A stretch of DNA of 64,000 nucleotides from JAHELQ01 sp965603365 (GCA_965603365.1 CBFDCR010000007.1:42235-106234); one strand, 5' to 3'; shown: positions 8,482 through 17,260, counted from the first letter of the stretch. The notes: generated by a model from the letters alone, not told the origin. Translations and numbers: made by a program.

Positions 8482-10476
8482 CTATTTTAAAAGATACTCC
8501 TGGAAGAAGCGCACAATGGCGTAAAACATGAAATCCCGGTTATCCTTTTTCCGGAAGCCGTGCCCTTCATTGGTGCCTACCTGGTACCACACCGGGACAT
8601 TGTTCTTCCGCACCGTTTTCACGATTTGTTCGGCTTCGCCGAGGGGTACCCGGGGATCGTTCTTACCCTGGATGACGAACAGGGGCTTTTTAATTTTTTG
8701 GGCATTTGTAGAGGGGGAAATCCGGTTTAAAAATTCGCCGATCTTTCGTTCGTCGCCATATTCCGCCCGGCGCAGGTCCCGGCGGTAGGGGGAGGTCTTT
8801 TTCAAGAAGGTGACAAAGTTGCTAATGCCCACAATATCCACGCCGCAGGCCAAACGGCTGCTGTCGTGCACCATCGAGGTCAGTACCATATAGCCGCCGT
8901 AAGAACCGCCCATCACCGCCACCCTTTTCTTATCCAGCTCCGGCTGCCGGGCAATCCAATCAAGCAGGGCACCGATGTCTTTGACCGAATCCTCCCGCTT
9001 TTCGGCATTGTCCAGCAAGAGATAACTCTTTCCATAGCCGCTGGAACCGCGTACGTTGGGGGCGATCACGGCAATTTCCAGTTCGTTGAGGAAAAAATTG
9101 AAAATTCCTTGAAAAAGCGGTCTATACTGACCTTCCGGTCCCCCGTGGATATCGATCAACACCGGGAAGGGCCTATCCGATTTCTGAGCGGGCCGGTAAT
9201 AGAAAGCCGGGATCATCCGGGGTTTACCGTTCACACAGTCAAAGGTGGGATAATGGATCAATCGGGATTGGGGAAACTTCGACAGATCCAGGCCACCGGT
9301 ATCACTCTTTGTCCAGCGCACCAATTTCTTGGCAGCCAATTCAAGATGAAAGGCATCGAAGCTCATGCGGGCATTGCTCAGGTTCAGGAAGAGGCGTTTC
9401 CCCTGGGTATCGAACTTCAATCCGGATATGAGCCCCTCCGGCAGCGATGGCACCGGGCTATACTTCAGGGTCTCCATGTCCATTACATACAACCGGTCGA
9501 TCCCCCCCTCGTTGGCCAGAAAGGCAGCTTTTCGGTAATCTTTGCTGACAGCCGCTGAGCGGATGTCCCAGGGAATACCTTTTGTTATGATCTCCACCTT
9601 TAAGGTGGCCCGATCCAGCCGTACCAACTTTTTAAATTCGCTGCCTCTGTCACTGATGCCGTAGAGATACTTACCGTCTTTTGAAGCCATGCCCATGGCA
9701 AAGAATTGGGGCTCCTGGCTTTTGGGGGTCACATCGGTGACTTTTCCGGAAGTTGTGTCCACCACCAGAGTATTTGCCTGGTTGGCAGACAAAAGCTCGG
9801 TCACAATGAGGTGTCGGTCGTCCTTAAACCAGCCCCCGGGTATATAATAAGCCGATCGGGTTGCCTGATATACTATCCTGACGGTTTGGGGCTTTTCCGG
9901 GTCCATGACGTAGACATCAAACAGCATGCCGGTTCGGCTGTTGTTGACAAAGGCGATGCGATCTCCGCCATGGTTGAACTTTAATCCCATGTGTCGGGAT
10001 TTTCCGTCCGTGATCATGACAGATTTCTCCGAATTCAGGTCGTAACTGAAGTATTGGTAATTCTCAGCCCCCCCTACATCTTTTGGAAAGACAAAATAGC
10101 TTTTAGCCATATCAGGACAAAATTCCGCGTCGGCTACCGGTTCTTCAAAATCGGTAAGAGGTTTCAACGTTCCCAACGGCTTGTCCAGCCAGTACAATTG
10201 GTGGGTATTACCTAAGCGGGTATTGACAACCATGCCCTGACCCCGGGGGTCCCAGTCCACAAACGAAGTAGACTTTATCTCGGTGTATGGTTTCAGCCGG
10301 TTCTGGATTTCCATCGGTATCGGTGGCACATTGTCGTTGACGATAGTGCCCGGAACTTTTACGTAATTTTGTTGTTGACTGTTTTGATTCTTTGGTTCTT
10401 TTGTCGCCAGGCTGACAGACTGGCAAAGAATCAAGCCAATTAGCAGCAGAAGACTTTTAAAAAAATAATTGTTCAT
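8482..10476 (-). CDS. Secreted prolyl-oligopeptidase family (S9) serine peptidase
   Basis: 664 residues. A signal peptide (FFKSLLLLIGLILCQSVSLA) is followed by a seven-bladed beta-propeller region with WD-like repeats to about residue 385 and an alpha/beta-hydrolase catalytic domain. The triad is visible: Ser near 525 in GGSYGGYM, Asp near 607 in GKNDPRVP and His near 639 in NEGHGF. It should act in the periplasm as a dipeptidyl- or acylaminoacyl-peptidase. The second of two tandem ATGs is chosen because it is better spaced from the GGAGG; the first begins at 10479. The start overlaps the stop of the bacilliredoxin gene, indicating coupled translation. Confidence 0.93.
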   Translation of the reverse strand: MNNYFFKSLLLLIGLILCQSVSLATKEPKNQNSQQQNYVKVPGTIVNDNVPPIPMEIQNRLKPYTEIKSTSFVDWDPRGQGMVVNTRLGNTHQLYWLDKPLGTLKPLTDFEEPVADAEFCPDMAKSYFVFPKDVGGAENYQYFSYDLNSEKSVMITDGKSRHMGLKFNHGGDRIAFVNNSRTGMLFDVYVMDPEKPQTVRIVYQATRSAYYIPGGWFKDDRHLIVTELLSANQANTLVVDTTSGKVTDVTPKSQEPQFFAMGMASKDGKYLYGISDRGSEFKKLVRLDRATLKVEIITKGIPWDIRSAAVSKDYRKAAFLANEGGIDRLYVMDMETLKYSPVPSLPEGLISGLKFDTQGKRLFLNLSNARMSFDAFHLELAAKKLVRWTKSDTGGLDLSKFPQSRLIHYPTFDCVNGKPRMIPAFYYRPAQKSDRPFPVLIDIHGGPEGQYRPLFQGIFNFFLNELEIAVIAPNVRGSSGYGKSYLLLDNAEKREDSVKDIGALLDWIARQPELDKKRVAVMGGSYGGYMVLTSMVHDSSRLACGVDIVGISNFVTFLKKTSPYRRDLRRAEYGDERKIGEFLNRISPSTNAQKIKKPLFVIQGKNDPRVPLGEAEQIVKTVRKNNVPVWYQVGTNEGHGFRKKDNRDFMFYAIVRFFQEYLLK

Positions 10477-10775
10477 CATTCCTCCTCTTTTTCTTCGACT
10501 GCCTCCCAGAGTGCTTCCCGGGTAATATCCCGGTGGGATGCATGCCAGATCAATTGCACTTCGTCGTCAAACAGCATAACCTGGGGAGATTTGTGCTGGA
10601 TTCCGGTTTGTGAGGCAATCTCATCGGCTCGCGCCCGATTGTCGATCACATCCACCAGTTCAAATGCCAATCTATGTTTGCCCTCCTTTTCGTGTCTTTT
10701 CAAGAAGCGTTCCACTTCGCCTCTGGCCCGGGCACTGATGGGACATCTAAACGAATGTTTTAGAATCAATTTCAT
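10476..10775 (-). CDS. ytxJ: Bacilliredoxin-like protein (YtxJ / DUF2847 family)
   Basis: 99 residues, the usual length for this family. The N terminus has KHSFRCPIS, with the single redox cysteine at position 11 in the monothiol arrangement, and later HKSPQVMLF with the cis-Pro-like loop of a thioredoxin fold. In Firmicutes, YtxJ-type proteins remove bacillithiol from S-bacillithiolated proteins; whether this organism makes bacillithiol is unknown. The gene is followed with overlapping stop/start by the S9 peptidase gene. A good sigma-70-like promoter lies 48 bp upstream. Confidence 0.85.
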   Translation of the reverse strand: MKLILKHSFRCPISARARGEVERFLKRHEKEGKHRLAFELVDVIDNRARADEIASQTGIQHKSPQVMLFDDEVQLIWHASHRDITREALWEAVEEKEEE

Positions 10776-10822
10776 GAATTATTCTCCTTCATGATTCAAT
10801 CTTTATTTATTGGCTTCGTAAA

Positions 10823-10851
10823 CTTATACATTATACCGAGATAATTGTCAA
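10823..10851 (-). promoter_or_regulatory. Predicted sigma-70 promoter for ytxJ-S9 peptidase operon
   Basis: Read on the minus strand: a perfect TTGACA (10846-10851), a 17-base spacer and TATAAG (10823-10828), with an additional TATAAT inside the spacer. It points to the bacilliredoxin gene, leaving a short leader. Confidence 0.6.
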
Positions 10852-10922
10852 ACCGATGACTGTCCCGCAGTCCCTTTCCGCCCCTATTTGACAGGGCTGT
10901 TGTTTTGGGGTAAAAATGAAAG

Positions 10923-11210
10923 ATGGAAATTGAGTTGAAGAGAATCGAGGTTGATGCTGGCTTTTTGAATATGAGAGAAGATCAAAAGATGGTGTTGGGA
11001 TATACGGAGAGGGGATTCCGATTGGAGAGGCTTGGCGGTCTTTTTTCTCCCCGTCGCCCGGTGCAACTGAAACAGATCCATTCGGACATTATTCTTGATG
11101 CGGAGCGGATCAAGTCGGGCAGCGAAGGGGACGGCATCGTCCTGGGCAGCACAGGGGAAATAGCGATTATCAAGACTGCCGACTGCATTCCCCTCTTCTT
11201 CTGTCGTATT
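10923..11210 (+). pseudogene. pgeF: Truncated PgeF/YfiH-family (polyphenol oxidase-like) gene
   Basis: Only the N-terminal third survives. Residues about 49-97 match the family pattern: LKQIHSDII, then GDGIVLG and the IIKTADCIPLFF strand with its conserved Cys. Where the family continues with the VHAGWRG catalytic segment, the reading frame instead enters a dispersed repeat starting GGGGACGGAGG at 11211 and runs on without similarity to 11324. The remaining half of the gene is not found downstream in any frame. The intact enzyme acts in peptidoglycan-intermediate repair and purine nucleoside turnover. This copy lacks essential His/Cys residues and is judged non-functional. Confidence 0.8.
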
Positions 11211-11243
11211 GGGGACGGAGGATGTAAACATGTAACTTTCCCC
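11211..11243 (+). repeat. Dispersed repeat, copy 1, at pgeF breakpoint
   Basis: Begins GGGGACGGAGG, then TGTAAA and ATGTAA and a C-rich end. A near-identical copy lies at 46989-47021, where it also cuts off a gene. The same GGGGACGGA head occurs at 20807 on the plus strand and on the minus strand at 47859-47867. It may be the end of a mobile or REP-like element; no transposase is adjacent. Confidence 0.6.
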
Positions 11244-11292
11244 CGAGGCCTTCGGCCAGGCGCTAGCAGCTTAACCGCTGATCGCCTGGGAA

Positions 11293-11425
11293 CAATTTCT
11301 TTGCGTTTGTGGACGATTTTTTAGCCTCCGGTAATCATTTCAAAGCCCTTGTGAGAGATTTTTTAGCCGTTGGGGGTCGTTTCTTAGCACCTGATGCAAT
11401 GATTTTTTAGCCGCCACCAAACAGG
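11293..11425 (+). repeat. Degenerate tandem repeat patch, 21-22 bp period
   Basis: The core GATTTTTTAGCC is exact at 11315, 11357 and 11401, with degenerate versions at 11293, 11336 and 11379, giving starts spaced 22, 21, 21, 22 and 22 bp. The spacer halves differ. The period is two helical turns. No protein reading of this stretch makes sense. It occupies the intergenic space between the broken pgeF and the gene at 11524. Confidence 0.6.
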
Positions 11426-11523
11426 TTAGCGTGGAAAGGGGGAGATTTTTGCTGAATTTTTGTTGGGGGGGTTGTGTGGAAGGGGGGATTGTGATAAATA
11501 TAGCTGCATGGAGGACAGATAAA

Positions 11524-12525
11524 ATGAGAAGAGTATTGATCGCCAGCCTGATCGTGATATGTTCAATCTATATGTGGGCCGAAAAAGCGGGCCCGGTGGA
11601 AGAGATCGAAAATCCGGTACGCATAGTCGTGGATGACAGTCAACTTTATGTAATCGACGGCACCGCCATAGCCATTTTTTCATTAAAGGATCTCAAAGTA
11701 TTGAAGAAAATCGGTGAAAAAGATGAGGGTCCGGTGGAATTTACACCTCCCATAAACCTTCATGTCCAATCCGACGGTTTACTTGTTAACAGCCGGGGAA
11801 AAATTTACTGGTTCGCTAAAAATGGAGAATTCAAGAAAGAATTGATGACACCGCCGGGCAGCGGTTTTTTCCAACCGATCGGCGAGAATTTTTTAGGCCG
11901 AGCTGTGGGCAAAAGGGAAGAGCCGGGCCGGGTCGTTTACATCCACGCCTACAGCCTTTACGATGCCCATTTAAACAAGATTAAGGAACTCTACCGGGCG
12001 GAAATCAGCCGCAAACCACAGGAGTTTGATGCCTATCCGGCCACCTTGATGTTCCTGGCATACGACAATAGAGTTTTTATTTCCGGAAGACCGGAATTTG
12101 TCATCGACGCCTACGATCAAAAGGGCGAGTCCCTGTTTACCATCAAGCGGCCGTACGAGCGATTGAAGGTCACCGAGGGGGATCAGCGGAGATATTTCGA
12201 TATCTTAAAACTGAGAGGGGTAAGTGAAAAATTGCTTGAGTATGCCAGGAAAAACGTCCGGTTTGCCGAATACTTCCCGGCCATCTACAAGTTTTCCGTT
12301 GCCGACGGTAAGGTCTACATCATGACATACAGGAAAAAAGATAACAAATCGGAATTTTTCATCTACGATACCGGGGGGAAATTGATCAAAGAGGCATTCA
12401 TCCACCTGGTCGGCAGAAACACGGTCGAGCCCTTTCCCTATACCATCCGGAACAACAAGGTGTATCAGGTGGTAGAGAACCTAAAAAAAGAAGTATGGGA
12501 ACTCCAGATCACCCCCCTCGAATAA
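11524..12525 (+). CDS. Exported beta-propeller-like protein (6-bladed type)
   Basis: 333 residues from the ATG at 11524, which has GGAGG nine bases upstream; an earlier in-frame start at 11431 gives an implausible Gly/Trp/Cys leader. The N terminus (MRRVLIASLIVICSIYMWA) is a signal peptide. The body is a series of short beta-strand units such as IRIVVDDSQLYVIDG-like and GENFLGRA, with hydrophobic-D-x-G turns, resembling the 6-bladed beta-propeller proteins (DUF5128-like) common in Aminicenantes and Bacteroidota. Role unknown; likely periplasmic or outer-membrane binding. Nothing suggests an enzyme active site. Confidence 0.7.
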   Translation: MRRVLIASLIVICSIYMWAEKAGPVEEIENPVRIVVDDSQLYVIDGTAIAIFSLKDLKVLKKIGEKDEGPVEFTPPINLHVQSDGLLVNSRGKIYWFAKNGEFKKELMTPPGSGFFQPIGENFLGRAVGKREEPGRVVYIHAYSLYDAHLNKIKELYRAEISRKPQEFDAYPATLMFLAYDNRVFISGRPEFVIDAYDQKGESLFTIKRPYERLKVTEGDQRRYFDILKLRGVSEKLLEYARKNVRFAEYFPAIYKFSVADGKVYIMTYRKKDNKSEFFIYDTGGKLIKEAFIHLVGRNTVEPFPYTIRNNKVYQVVENLKKEVWELQITPLE

Positions 12526-12550
12526 ATAAAAATTGATCTTATGAGGAACA

Positions 12551-12621
12551 GAGACAAAACGGGCAAAATATAATATAATATTAGAGAGCCGGTGCCTGAG
12601 ATTTCAGGGTGATGCCCTGAA
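12551..12621 (+). promoter_or_regulatory. Candidate promoter and operator of the antitoxin/PIN pair
   Basis: TATAAT at 12574-12579 with a weak GAGACA 17 bases upstream (12551-12556). Just downstream is an inverted repeat, TTCAGGG (12603-12609) and CCCTGAA (12615-12621) around a five-base centre, suitably placed for autorepression by the antitoxin. Binding is inferred. Confidence 0.4.
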
Positions 12622-12659
12622 GTCTGGGTGCGGGCTTTAGAAGCAGGAGGATTGTTAAA

Positions 12660-12884
12660 ATGGGACAATCGGCAAACAAGTTAACAAATTTGCAAATGGA
12701 GTTAATCAAACTTTTTAGATATAATTTAAATGATCAGCAATTGACCGAAGTAAAGGATTTACTGGCAAAATATTTTGCCGAGAGAGCCACCAATGAGATG
12801 GATAAAATCTGGGAAGAAAAAGGATTTACCAACAAAACCATGGAGGAATGGTTAAACGAACACAATAGAACCGCCACAGGTTAA
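12660..12884 (+). CDS. Probable antitoxin of PIN-family toxin
   Basis: 74 residues, acidic, mostly helical, with AGGAGG nine bases before the ATG. It begins with a short helix (KLTNLQMELIKLFRYNL), continues QQLTEVKDLLAKYFAERA and ends with a conserved-looking MDKIWEEKGF and WLNEH tail. Small proteins of this form precede COG1569-type PIN toxins, and the toxin gene follows after only 8 bp. By analogy it neutralises the toxin by direct binding and may repress the operon. Assigned mainly from size and context. Confidence 0.7.
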   Translation: MGQSANKLTNLQMELIKLFRYNLNDQQLTEVKDLLAKYFAERATNEMDKIWEEKGFTNKTMEEWLNEHNRTATG

Positions 12885-12892
12885 ACAGTAAG

Positions 12893-13309
12893 ATGAGAAT
12901 CGTCTTAGACACCAATGTCCTCCTGGTATCGATTCCCAAATCATCACAGTATCGACCTATTTTTGATGCCTTAATCGAGAAAAAGTACACATTGATAATT
13001 AGTAACGAGATCCTGACGGAATACGAAGAAATTATTGCCCGAAAGGCCAACGACACCGTTTCTCAAAATATTGTCAAAATGCTGGTCAGCCTCTCAAATG
13101 TCGATAAAAGGGAAATTTTTTACCGGTGGAATTTAATCGAGGTTGATGAGGCGGACAATAAATATGTAGATTATGCGGTTGCAGGAATGGCAGATTATCT
13201 GGTATCCAACGACACCCACTTTGATATTTTAAGATCAATAGATTTTCCCGGCGTCCAGGTCATTAAAGCCAAAAATTTTCTGGAAATTCTACAAGATATC
13301 CAGGTATAG
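12893..13309 (+). CDS. PIN-domain toxin (COG1569-type putative ribonuclease)
   Basis: 138 residues. PIN-domain acidic residues are visible: D6 in VLDTNVLL, E43 in NEILTEYEE, the DADN-like EADNKYVDYAVAGMAD segment near 84-98, and DTHFD near 106. These coordinate the metal for RNA cleavage in the VapC superfamily. The segment YLVSNDTHFD is typical of the COG1569 branch. It lies 8 bp after the antitoxin gene and together they form a type II toxin-antitoxin module. All catalytic positions appear intact. Confidence 0.88.
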   Translation: MRIVLDTNVLLVSIPKSSQYRPIFDALIEKKYTLIISNEILTEYEEIIARKANDTVSQNIVKMLVSLSNVDKREIFYRWNLIEVDEADNKYVDYAVAGMADYLVSNDTHFDILRSIDFPGVQVIKAKNFLEILQDIQV

Positions 13310-13352
13310 CAATATCAAAATATATCTTATATTATGTTGATCAAAATATTTT

Positions 13353-13381
13353 TTAACATTTCTTGCTTGATAGTCTATAAA
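13353..13381 (+). promoter_or_regulatory. Predicted promoter of the HEPN gene
   Basis: TTAACA (13353-13358), a 17-base spacer and TATAAA (13376-13381), 57 bases before the HEPN start codon, in very AT-rich DNA. Confidence 0.45.
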
Positions 13382-13438
13382 GAAGCCTTAAAAATATTAT
13401 TAAATGATATTTAACTAAGGGTGATAACGGAGTGAAAG

Positions 13439-14014
13439 ATGAAAAGTAAATCATTTGAACTAGAAAAGGTAATTAAAGAAATTGAAAAAATAGAGAAATT
13501 CCATAGAACCACAAGGCAGGTCTTCAAACATTTGAAAAAATGTGACCTGGGGAAATCTCAAACAAAGGGCACACTAAAATTTCTAACTAATAGACCCAAC
13601 ATAATTTTAGGGTTTACAAGGCCCATCGATGATACAACTCTTGATGAAATGAACAATATTGCCCATTTTTTAAATCAAAATATTGTAATAAGGTTATATG
13701 CATTAATGAACTATTACGGGTGTTTGGGCGAGGACAAAAAAATTGATAGAAAAATAAAAGGATGGGAAGAACTTGATATACTAAGAAGGTTGAGGAATCG
13801 TTTTGCACATAGCTCCGGTAGGTACAATCCCCAAGATACAGATGATAAAAAATTATTTGAAAGCGTAGTCAGTCATTTTAAATTAGAAAGAAATGAATAT
13901 GACTCAAATGAATTCCCTTTACCTTCAACTAAAGTAATACTGGAAATATTTAAGGGATGCAAAGCCTATTTTAGAGAATTTAAAGAAAAGGAACAAAAAT
14001 CTAATAATAAATAG
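13439..14014 (+). CDS. HEPN-like domain protein, orphan
   Basis: 191 residues, strongly AT-rich codon use compared with neighbours. A helical protein with the RNxxxH-type ribonuclease motif RNRFAH at about residues 120-125 (context LRRLRNRFAHSSG), as in HEPN domains, which cleave RNA in toxin-antitoxin, abortive-infection and CRISPR systems. The N terminus is a basic helix (EKVIKEIEKIEKF). No MNT-type nucleotidyltransferase partner is adjacent, so it is not a standard HEPN/MNT pair. It follows the PIN module on the same strand but with its own promoter. Probably acquired. Confidence 0.65.
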   Translation: MKSKSFELEKVIKEIEKIEKFHRTTRQVFKHLKKCDLGKSQTKGTLKFLTNRPNIILGFTRPIDDTTLDEMNNIAHFLNQNIVIRLYALMNYYGCLGEDKKIDRKIKGWEELDILRRLRNRFAHSSGRYNPQDTDDKKLFESVVSHFKLERNEYDSNEFPLPSTKVILEIFKGCKAYFREFKEKEQKSNNK

Positions 14015-14052
14015 CTAAAGCAACCGGTAATATTAGTCAATTTCCAAGATTA

Positions 14053-15300
14053 CTATTTTAAGCGGTTGAGGTGGTGGGCGGTGCGGCGGGCGGATTGGAT
14101 GTCGTCGCTCATGGAGGTGTAGTTCCAGGCACCGTAGCGGCCGATGGAGTAGATGCCGTAGCGCCGCAACTGTTCCAGCAGGGGAGGCACGATTTTTTGC
14201 CAGTTGTGATCGAAGATCACGTAGGAGATGGGGATCAGGCGGACATCGTAATAGACAATCTCCTCTTCGGTCTCGATAAGTTTCAACGCCTTCAAGGTAA
14301 AGACGATGTCGGCGCGGCACGCATCTTTAGATATGCTGTGCGGCCCCATCAGGCCCCGCTCCAGGTAACACACCGGCACCTTCTGGCCCGGGTAAAAACC
14401 GACCCGGTAAAAGGGAAATCGTTTTTCCGGCAGGTACAGCCAGTGAAAGCGCCGCCGCCTTCGTTTCAACACCACATTGCAAACCAGGGTAGAGGTGTGC
14501 CGCAAATGCCGGGGGGCGGGCAAGCGGTCAGCCGGTGTTACGACCTTCAGCAAGCTCTTTAAGGGCATGGTGTTGATCACATATTCATAGGGAATCGTCC
14601 GCCCGGATGTTCTTAATGTTTTCTTTAAAAGATCAATTTCCACTACCTCTTCGGAGAGCGATATCTTCGGCTGCACCGGCCGGGCAAAGGCGTGAAAAAA
14701 TTTCCTCAGCCCCCCTTCAGGATAGTAGAAAACCGGGTTGTAACCGGCCTCAAAAAATCTCTTGCCCCCGACTCCGGCTAGAACCGTCTTTTTATCCGGC
14801 ACCGGGATGCTGCCTTTGTCCATGTGGGCAGCCATCTGCCGCAAATCACAACTGTAGTACTTGTGTAAAAAGGGCTCGAAAAAGAGCCTGAAAAGGTGGG
14901 GGCCGAAGTTGCGCTCCAGGTACGCATACAGATTTTCCGCTTTCCCGGCCCTGGGCGGTAAGATTTCATCGAGTATCGTTTGCCGCAGTCTGGCCGGCAA
15001 AAAGGAGAGGTGAAACTGGATGGGAAAAGGGATGAAACGGTCGAGCACAAAGACCTTGCTGCTGCGCCGGTACTCTCGGAGAGGGTGAAGTGCTTGCAGG
15101 TAAGCCTTGATCTGCTCTTTATCCTTGAAATGGAAATAATGGCCGCCGTAATCGAACCGGTAGCCGCCGGAGGGGTACTGGGTGGAGAGACCGCCGATTA
15201 CCCTCTCTTTCTCTAAGATGATAAACTCCTTTGTCAGATCCCTGGCCGCACCGATGCCGGAAATACCGGCTCCGATGATGACGATGGGGGGAGGGGACAT
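14053..15300 (-). CDS. FAD-dependent amine-oxidase/UDP-galactopyranose-mutase-like flavoprotein
   Basis: 415 residues from the ATG at 15300; a longer frame to 15465 would overlap the upstream gene and adds Arg/His-rich residues unlike any family. The N terminus is a Rossmann FAD site (IVIIGAGISGIGAARDL, then the acidic strand IILEKE and the GGLS loop). The C terminus has GIYSIGRYGAWNY, a typical FAD-contact end in COG1232 enzymes and mutase relatives. The gene is 14 bp after a GT4 gene and part of a leftward envelope-glycan unit, so a sugar- or lipid-linked redox reaction is more likely than protoporphyrinogen oxidation. Substrate unknown. Confidence 0.8.
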   Translation of the reverse strand: MSPPPIVIIGAGISGIGAARDLTKEFIILEKERVIGGLSTQYPSGGYRFDYGGHYFHFKDKEQIKAYLQALHPLREYRRSSKVFVLDRFIPFPIQFHLSFLPARLRQTILDEILPPRAGKAENLYAYLERNFGPHLFRLFFEPFLHKYYSCDLRQMAAHMDKGSIPVPDKKTVLAGVGGKRFFEAGYNPVFYYPEGGLRKFFHAFARPVQPKISLSEEVVEIDLLKKTLRTSGRTIPYEYVINTMPLKSLLKVVTPADRLPAPRHLRHTSTLVCNVVLKRRRRRFHWLYLPEKRFPFYRVGFYPGQKVPVCYLERGLMGPHSISKDACRADIVFTLKALKLIETEEEIVYYDVRLIPISYVIFDHNWQKIVPPLLEQLRRYGIYSIGRYGAWNYTSMSDDIQSARRTAHHLNRLK

Positions 15301-15314
15301 CAGCCAATCACCCT

Positions 15315-16316
15315 TCACTCCATTTTTTCCCTGGCCAGCCACAGGCCGAAGGAGAGAAAGAAGAGGAAAATAACGACGGCCGAGACGATCGATACCAGGG
15401 GGGCGGCGAAGAAATTGAATATGACGATGGCGGACAGCGCCAACTGGATCATGAAGATGATGCAAACGGTCTTAGCGACGGACAAATTAAATTTTTTCTT
15501 TAATCTCAGGGCAAAATGATCGGGGCTGCCGAAGAAGGGGGATCTGCCGTGCAGCAGCCTTAAGATGATGACATAGGCGGTGTCAAAGATGGGAATGGCC
15601 AGAATAAACAGGCCGGAAAGGAAGGCAAGATCGTTATATTGGGTGTAATCGCCCATGATGGCAAAGGAGCCGAATACCAGGCCCAAAAACATGCTGCCCG
15701 AATCCCCCAGATAAATTTCCGCCTGCTCCCAGTTGAATTTCAAAAAACCCATCAGCGCGGCGGCCATGCTAAGGGTGAGGATGGAGATGAGAAAATTCTG
15801 GTTGTAGAGGGAGATGACGAAGATCGTCAGGGCAGCCAGCAGACCCACGGAAGCGGCAAAACCGTCCAGGATATCGATGATGTTAAAGGCATTGATAATG
15901 GAGACGATCCAGATGAAGGAGAGGACGATATCCAGCCAATCCGGAAAAAAAACGAGATCGATGTGGATGCCGCTTTTGATTAAGATGTAGGTGCTGATGA
16001 TCTGAAACAAAAACTTGATGCCCGGTGTCATGGCCTTGAGATCGTCGAAGAGGCCGACGATCAACAGGATGGAACCGGCAAACAGGATCCCCAGTATTTG
16101 CCGGTCAAAATTCCACAACAGGCTGACCGGTGAAATGAAGGCAAAATAGATCACCACCCCCCCCATGTAGGGCACCGGTTTGCGGTGCCGCTTCAGGATG
16201 CCGTCCGGGTAGTCCAGGATGTTGTAGCGGTTGGCCGCTCGCTGGGCCAGGGGGGTTCCGTAGAGAGTCAACGCCAGGGAGAGGAGGAAGGTAAGAATCA
16301 GTATGACTTCACTCAT
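15315..16316 (-). CDS. WecA/TagO-like undecaprenyl-phosphate sugar-1-phosphate transferase (GT4)
   Basis: 333 residues with about ten transmembrane helices. Family motifs are visible: VGLFDDLKAM, the catalytic NAFNIIDILDGFAAS loop, YLGDSGSMFLG, and the cytoplasmic HGRSPFFGSPDHFALRL segment in place of the usual HxHH region. Such enzymes move a sugar-1-phosphate (GlcNAc or GalNAc type) from UDP-sugar to undecaprenyl phosphate on the inner face of the membrane, starting O-antigen or other glycan synthesis. It overlaps the GT2 gene by 4 bp. The PDHFALRL version of the His-rich loop may signal a different sugar specificity. Confidence 0.92.
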   Translation of the reverse strand: MSEVILILTFLLSLALTLYGTPLAQRAANRYNILDYPDGILKRHRKPVPYMGGVVIYFAFISPVSLLWNFDRQILGILFAGSILLIVGLFDDLKAMTPGIKFLFQIISTYILIKSGIHIDLVFFPDWLDIVLSFIWIVSIINAFNIIDILDGFAASVGLLAALTIFVISLYNQNFLISILTLSMAAALMGFLKFNWEQAEIYLGDSGSMFLGLVFGSFAIMGDYTQYNDLAFLSGLFILAIPIFDTAYVIILRLLHGRSPFFGSPDHFALRLKKKFNLSVAKTVCIIFMIQLALSAIVIFNFFAAPLVSIVSAVVIFLFFLSFGLWLAREKME

Positions 16317-17260
16317 TTGGCCTCTCTTTGTTTCAATTTCTCTTTGATCATCTTTCTTTTCCGGAAACCGTTTTTAAAATACCGACCGGAGCGAAACAGT
16401 CTTATTATATTTTTCGGGGCACTGATTGTCAACACCGACACCCAGATTATATCTTTCAGGAAAGCGAAGGGGACAGTCCACCAGAAGTCCCGGAATCTGA
16501 AGTTTTTGATCAAGGTCAGGTACCGGTTCTTGACCAGATGGTATTTGATGTCGGTACTCCTGCTCAACGACAGGGAAAACCGGGAAAAAAAGTTGCGTTT
16601 CAGGGTGGCACTTCGGTAATGATAGACGATGGCCCCGGGATAAAAGTAGGTCTTGAACCCGTAGAGTTGAGCCCTCCAGCCGATATCCAGATCCTCCCAG
16701 AAGGCAAAAAAGTCTTCATCGTAATATTCGCCGTCCAGTTCCAGTTCCTCTAAGGACCGGCGGCGAAACACGGTGGCAGCACCGCATACGGAAAATACCG
16801 GCCCCTCCCCGGGATTCACCCGGCTGAGGCTCCGGTTGTAGCCGATTTCCAGCGGATACAAGGACCGGGACAGGGCCTGGCCGGCGGAATCCACGGTTTG
16901 CCGGTCGAATCTTAAAATGAGGGGGGAGAGGAGGGTGATGTCCGGGTCTTCTGCGAATTTTTCGATGACCAGAGCGTTGAAATCTGGCGCCAGTATAATA
17001 TCGGCATTGGCCACCAGTATTAGATCCGCCGTGCATTCTTTGATGCCCCGGTTGGCACCGCCGGCATAACCGCAGTTTTCATGTAGAGCGATGACCCGGA
17101 CCTGGGGAAAACCGGCAATTATTCCCAGCGACCGGTCTTGGGAACGGTTATCCACCACCACGATCTCTTTAAATCTTTTCGTCTGCTTGACGACAGAATT
17201 TAAGTTTTCCCATAAAAACCCTTCGGAATTGTAACTCACAATAACGACCGATATATCCAC
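16313..17260 (-). CDS. Glycosyltransferase family 2 (rhamnosyltransferase-like)
   Basis: 315 residues. GT2 fold with SVVIVSYNS at the N terminus, VVVDNRSQD (nucleotide-binding aspartate), CGYAGGANRGI, the metal-binding DxD-equivalent VANADI, and the C-terminal FFAFWEDLDIGWRAQLYG acceptor motif, typical of WbbL-like rhamnosyltransferases. The C-terminal 60 residues include a hydrophobic stretch that may associate with the membrane. It is the first gene of the GT2-GT4-flavoprotein unit. The likely role is adding a sugar to a lipid-linked glycan in the cytoplasm. Confidence 0.9.
   Translation of the reverse strand: MDISVVIVSYNSEGFLWENLNSVVKQTKRFKEIVVVDNRSQDRSLGIIAGFPQVRVIALHENCGYAGGANRGIKECTADLILVANADIILAPDFNALVIEKFAEDPDITLLSPLILRFDRQTVDSAGQALSRSLYPLEIGYNRSLSRVNPGEGPVFSVCGAATVFRRRSLEELELDGEYYDEDFFAFWEDLDIGWRAQLYGFKTYFYPGAIVYHYRSATLKRNFFSRFSLSLSRSTDIKYHLVKNRYLTLIKNFRFRDFWWTVPFAFLKDIIWVSVLTISAPKNIIRLFRSGRYFKNGFRKRKMIKEKLKQREAK

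Noticed and set aside
10858..10872. GACTG/CAGTC hairpin as terminator
   Set aside because: Five-base stem without a following T-run on either strand.
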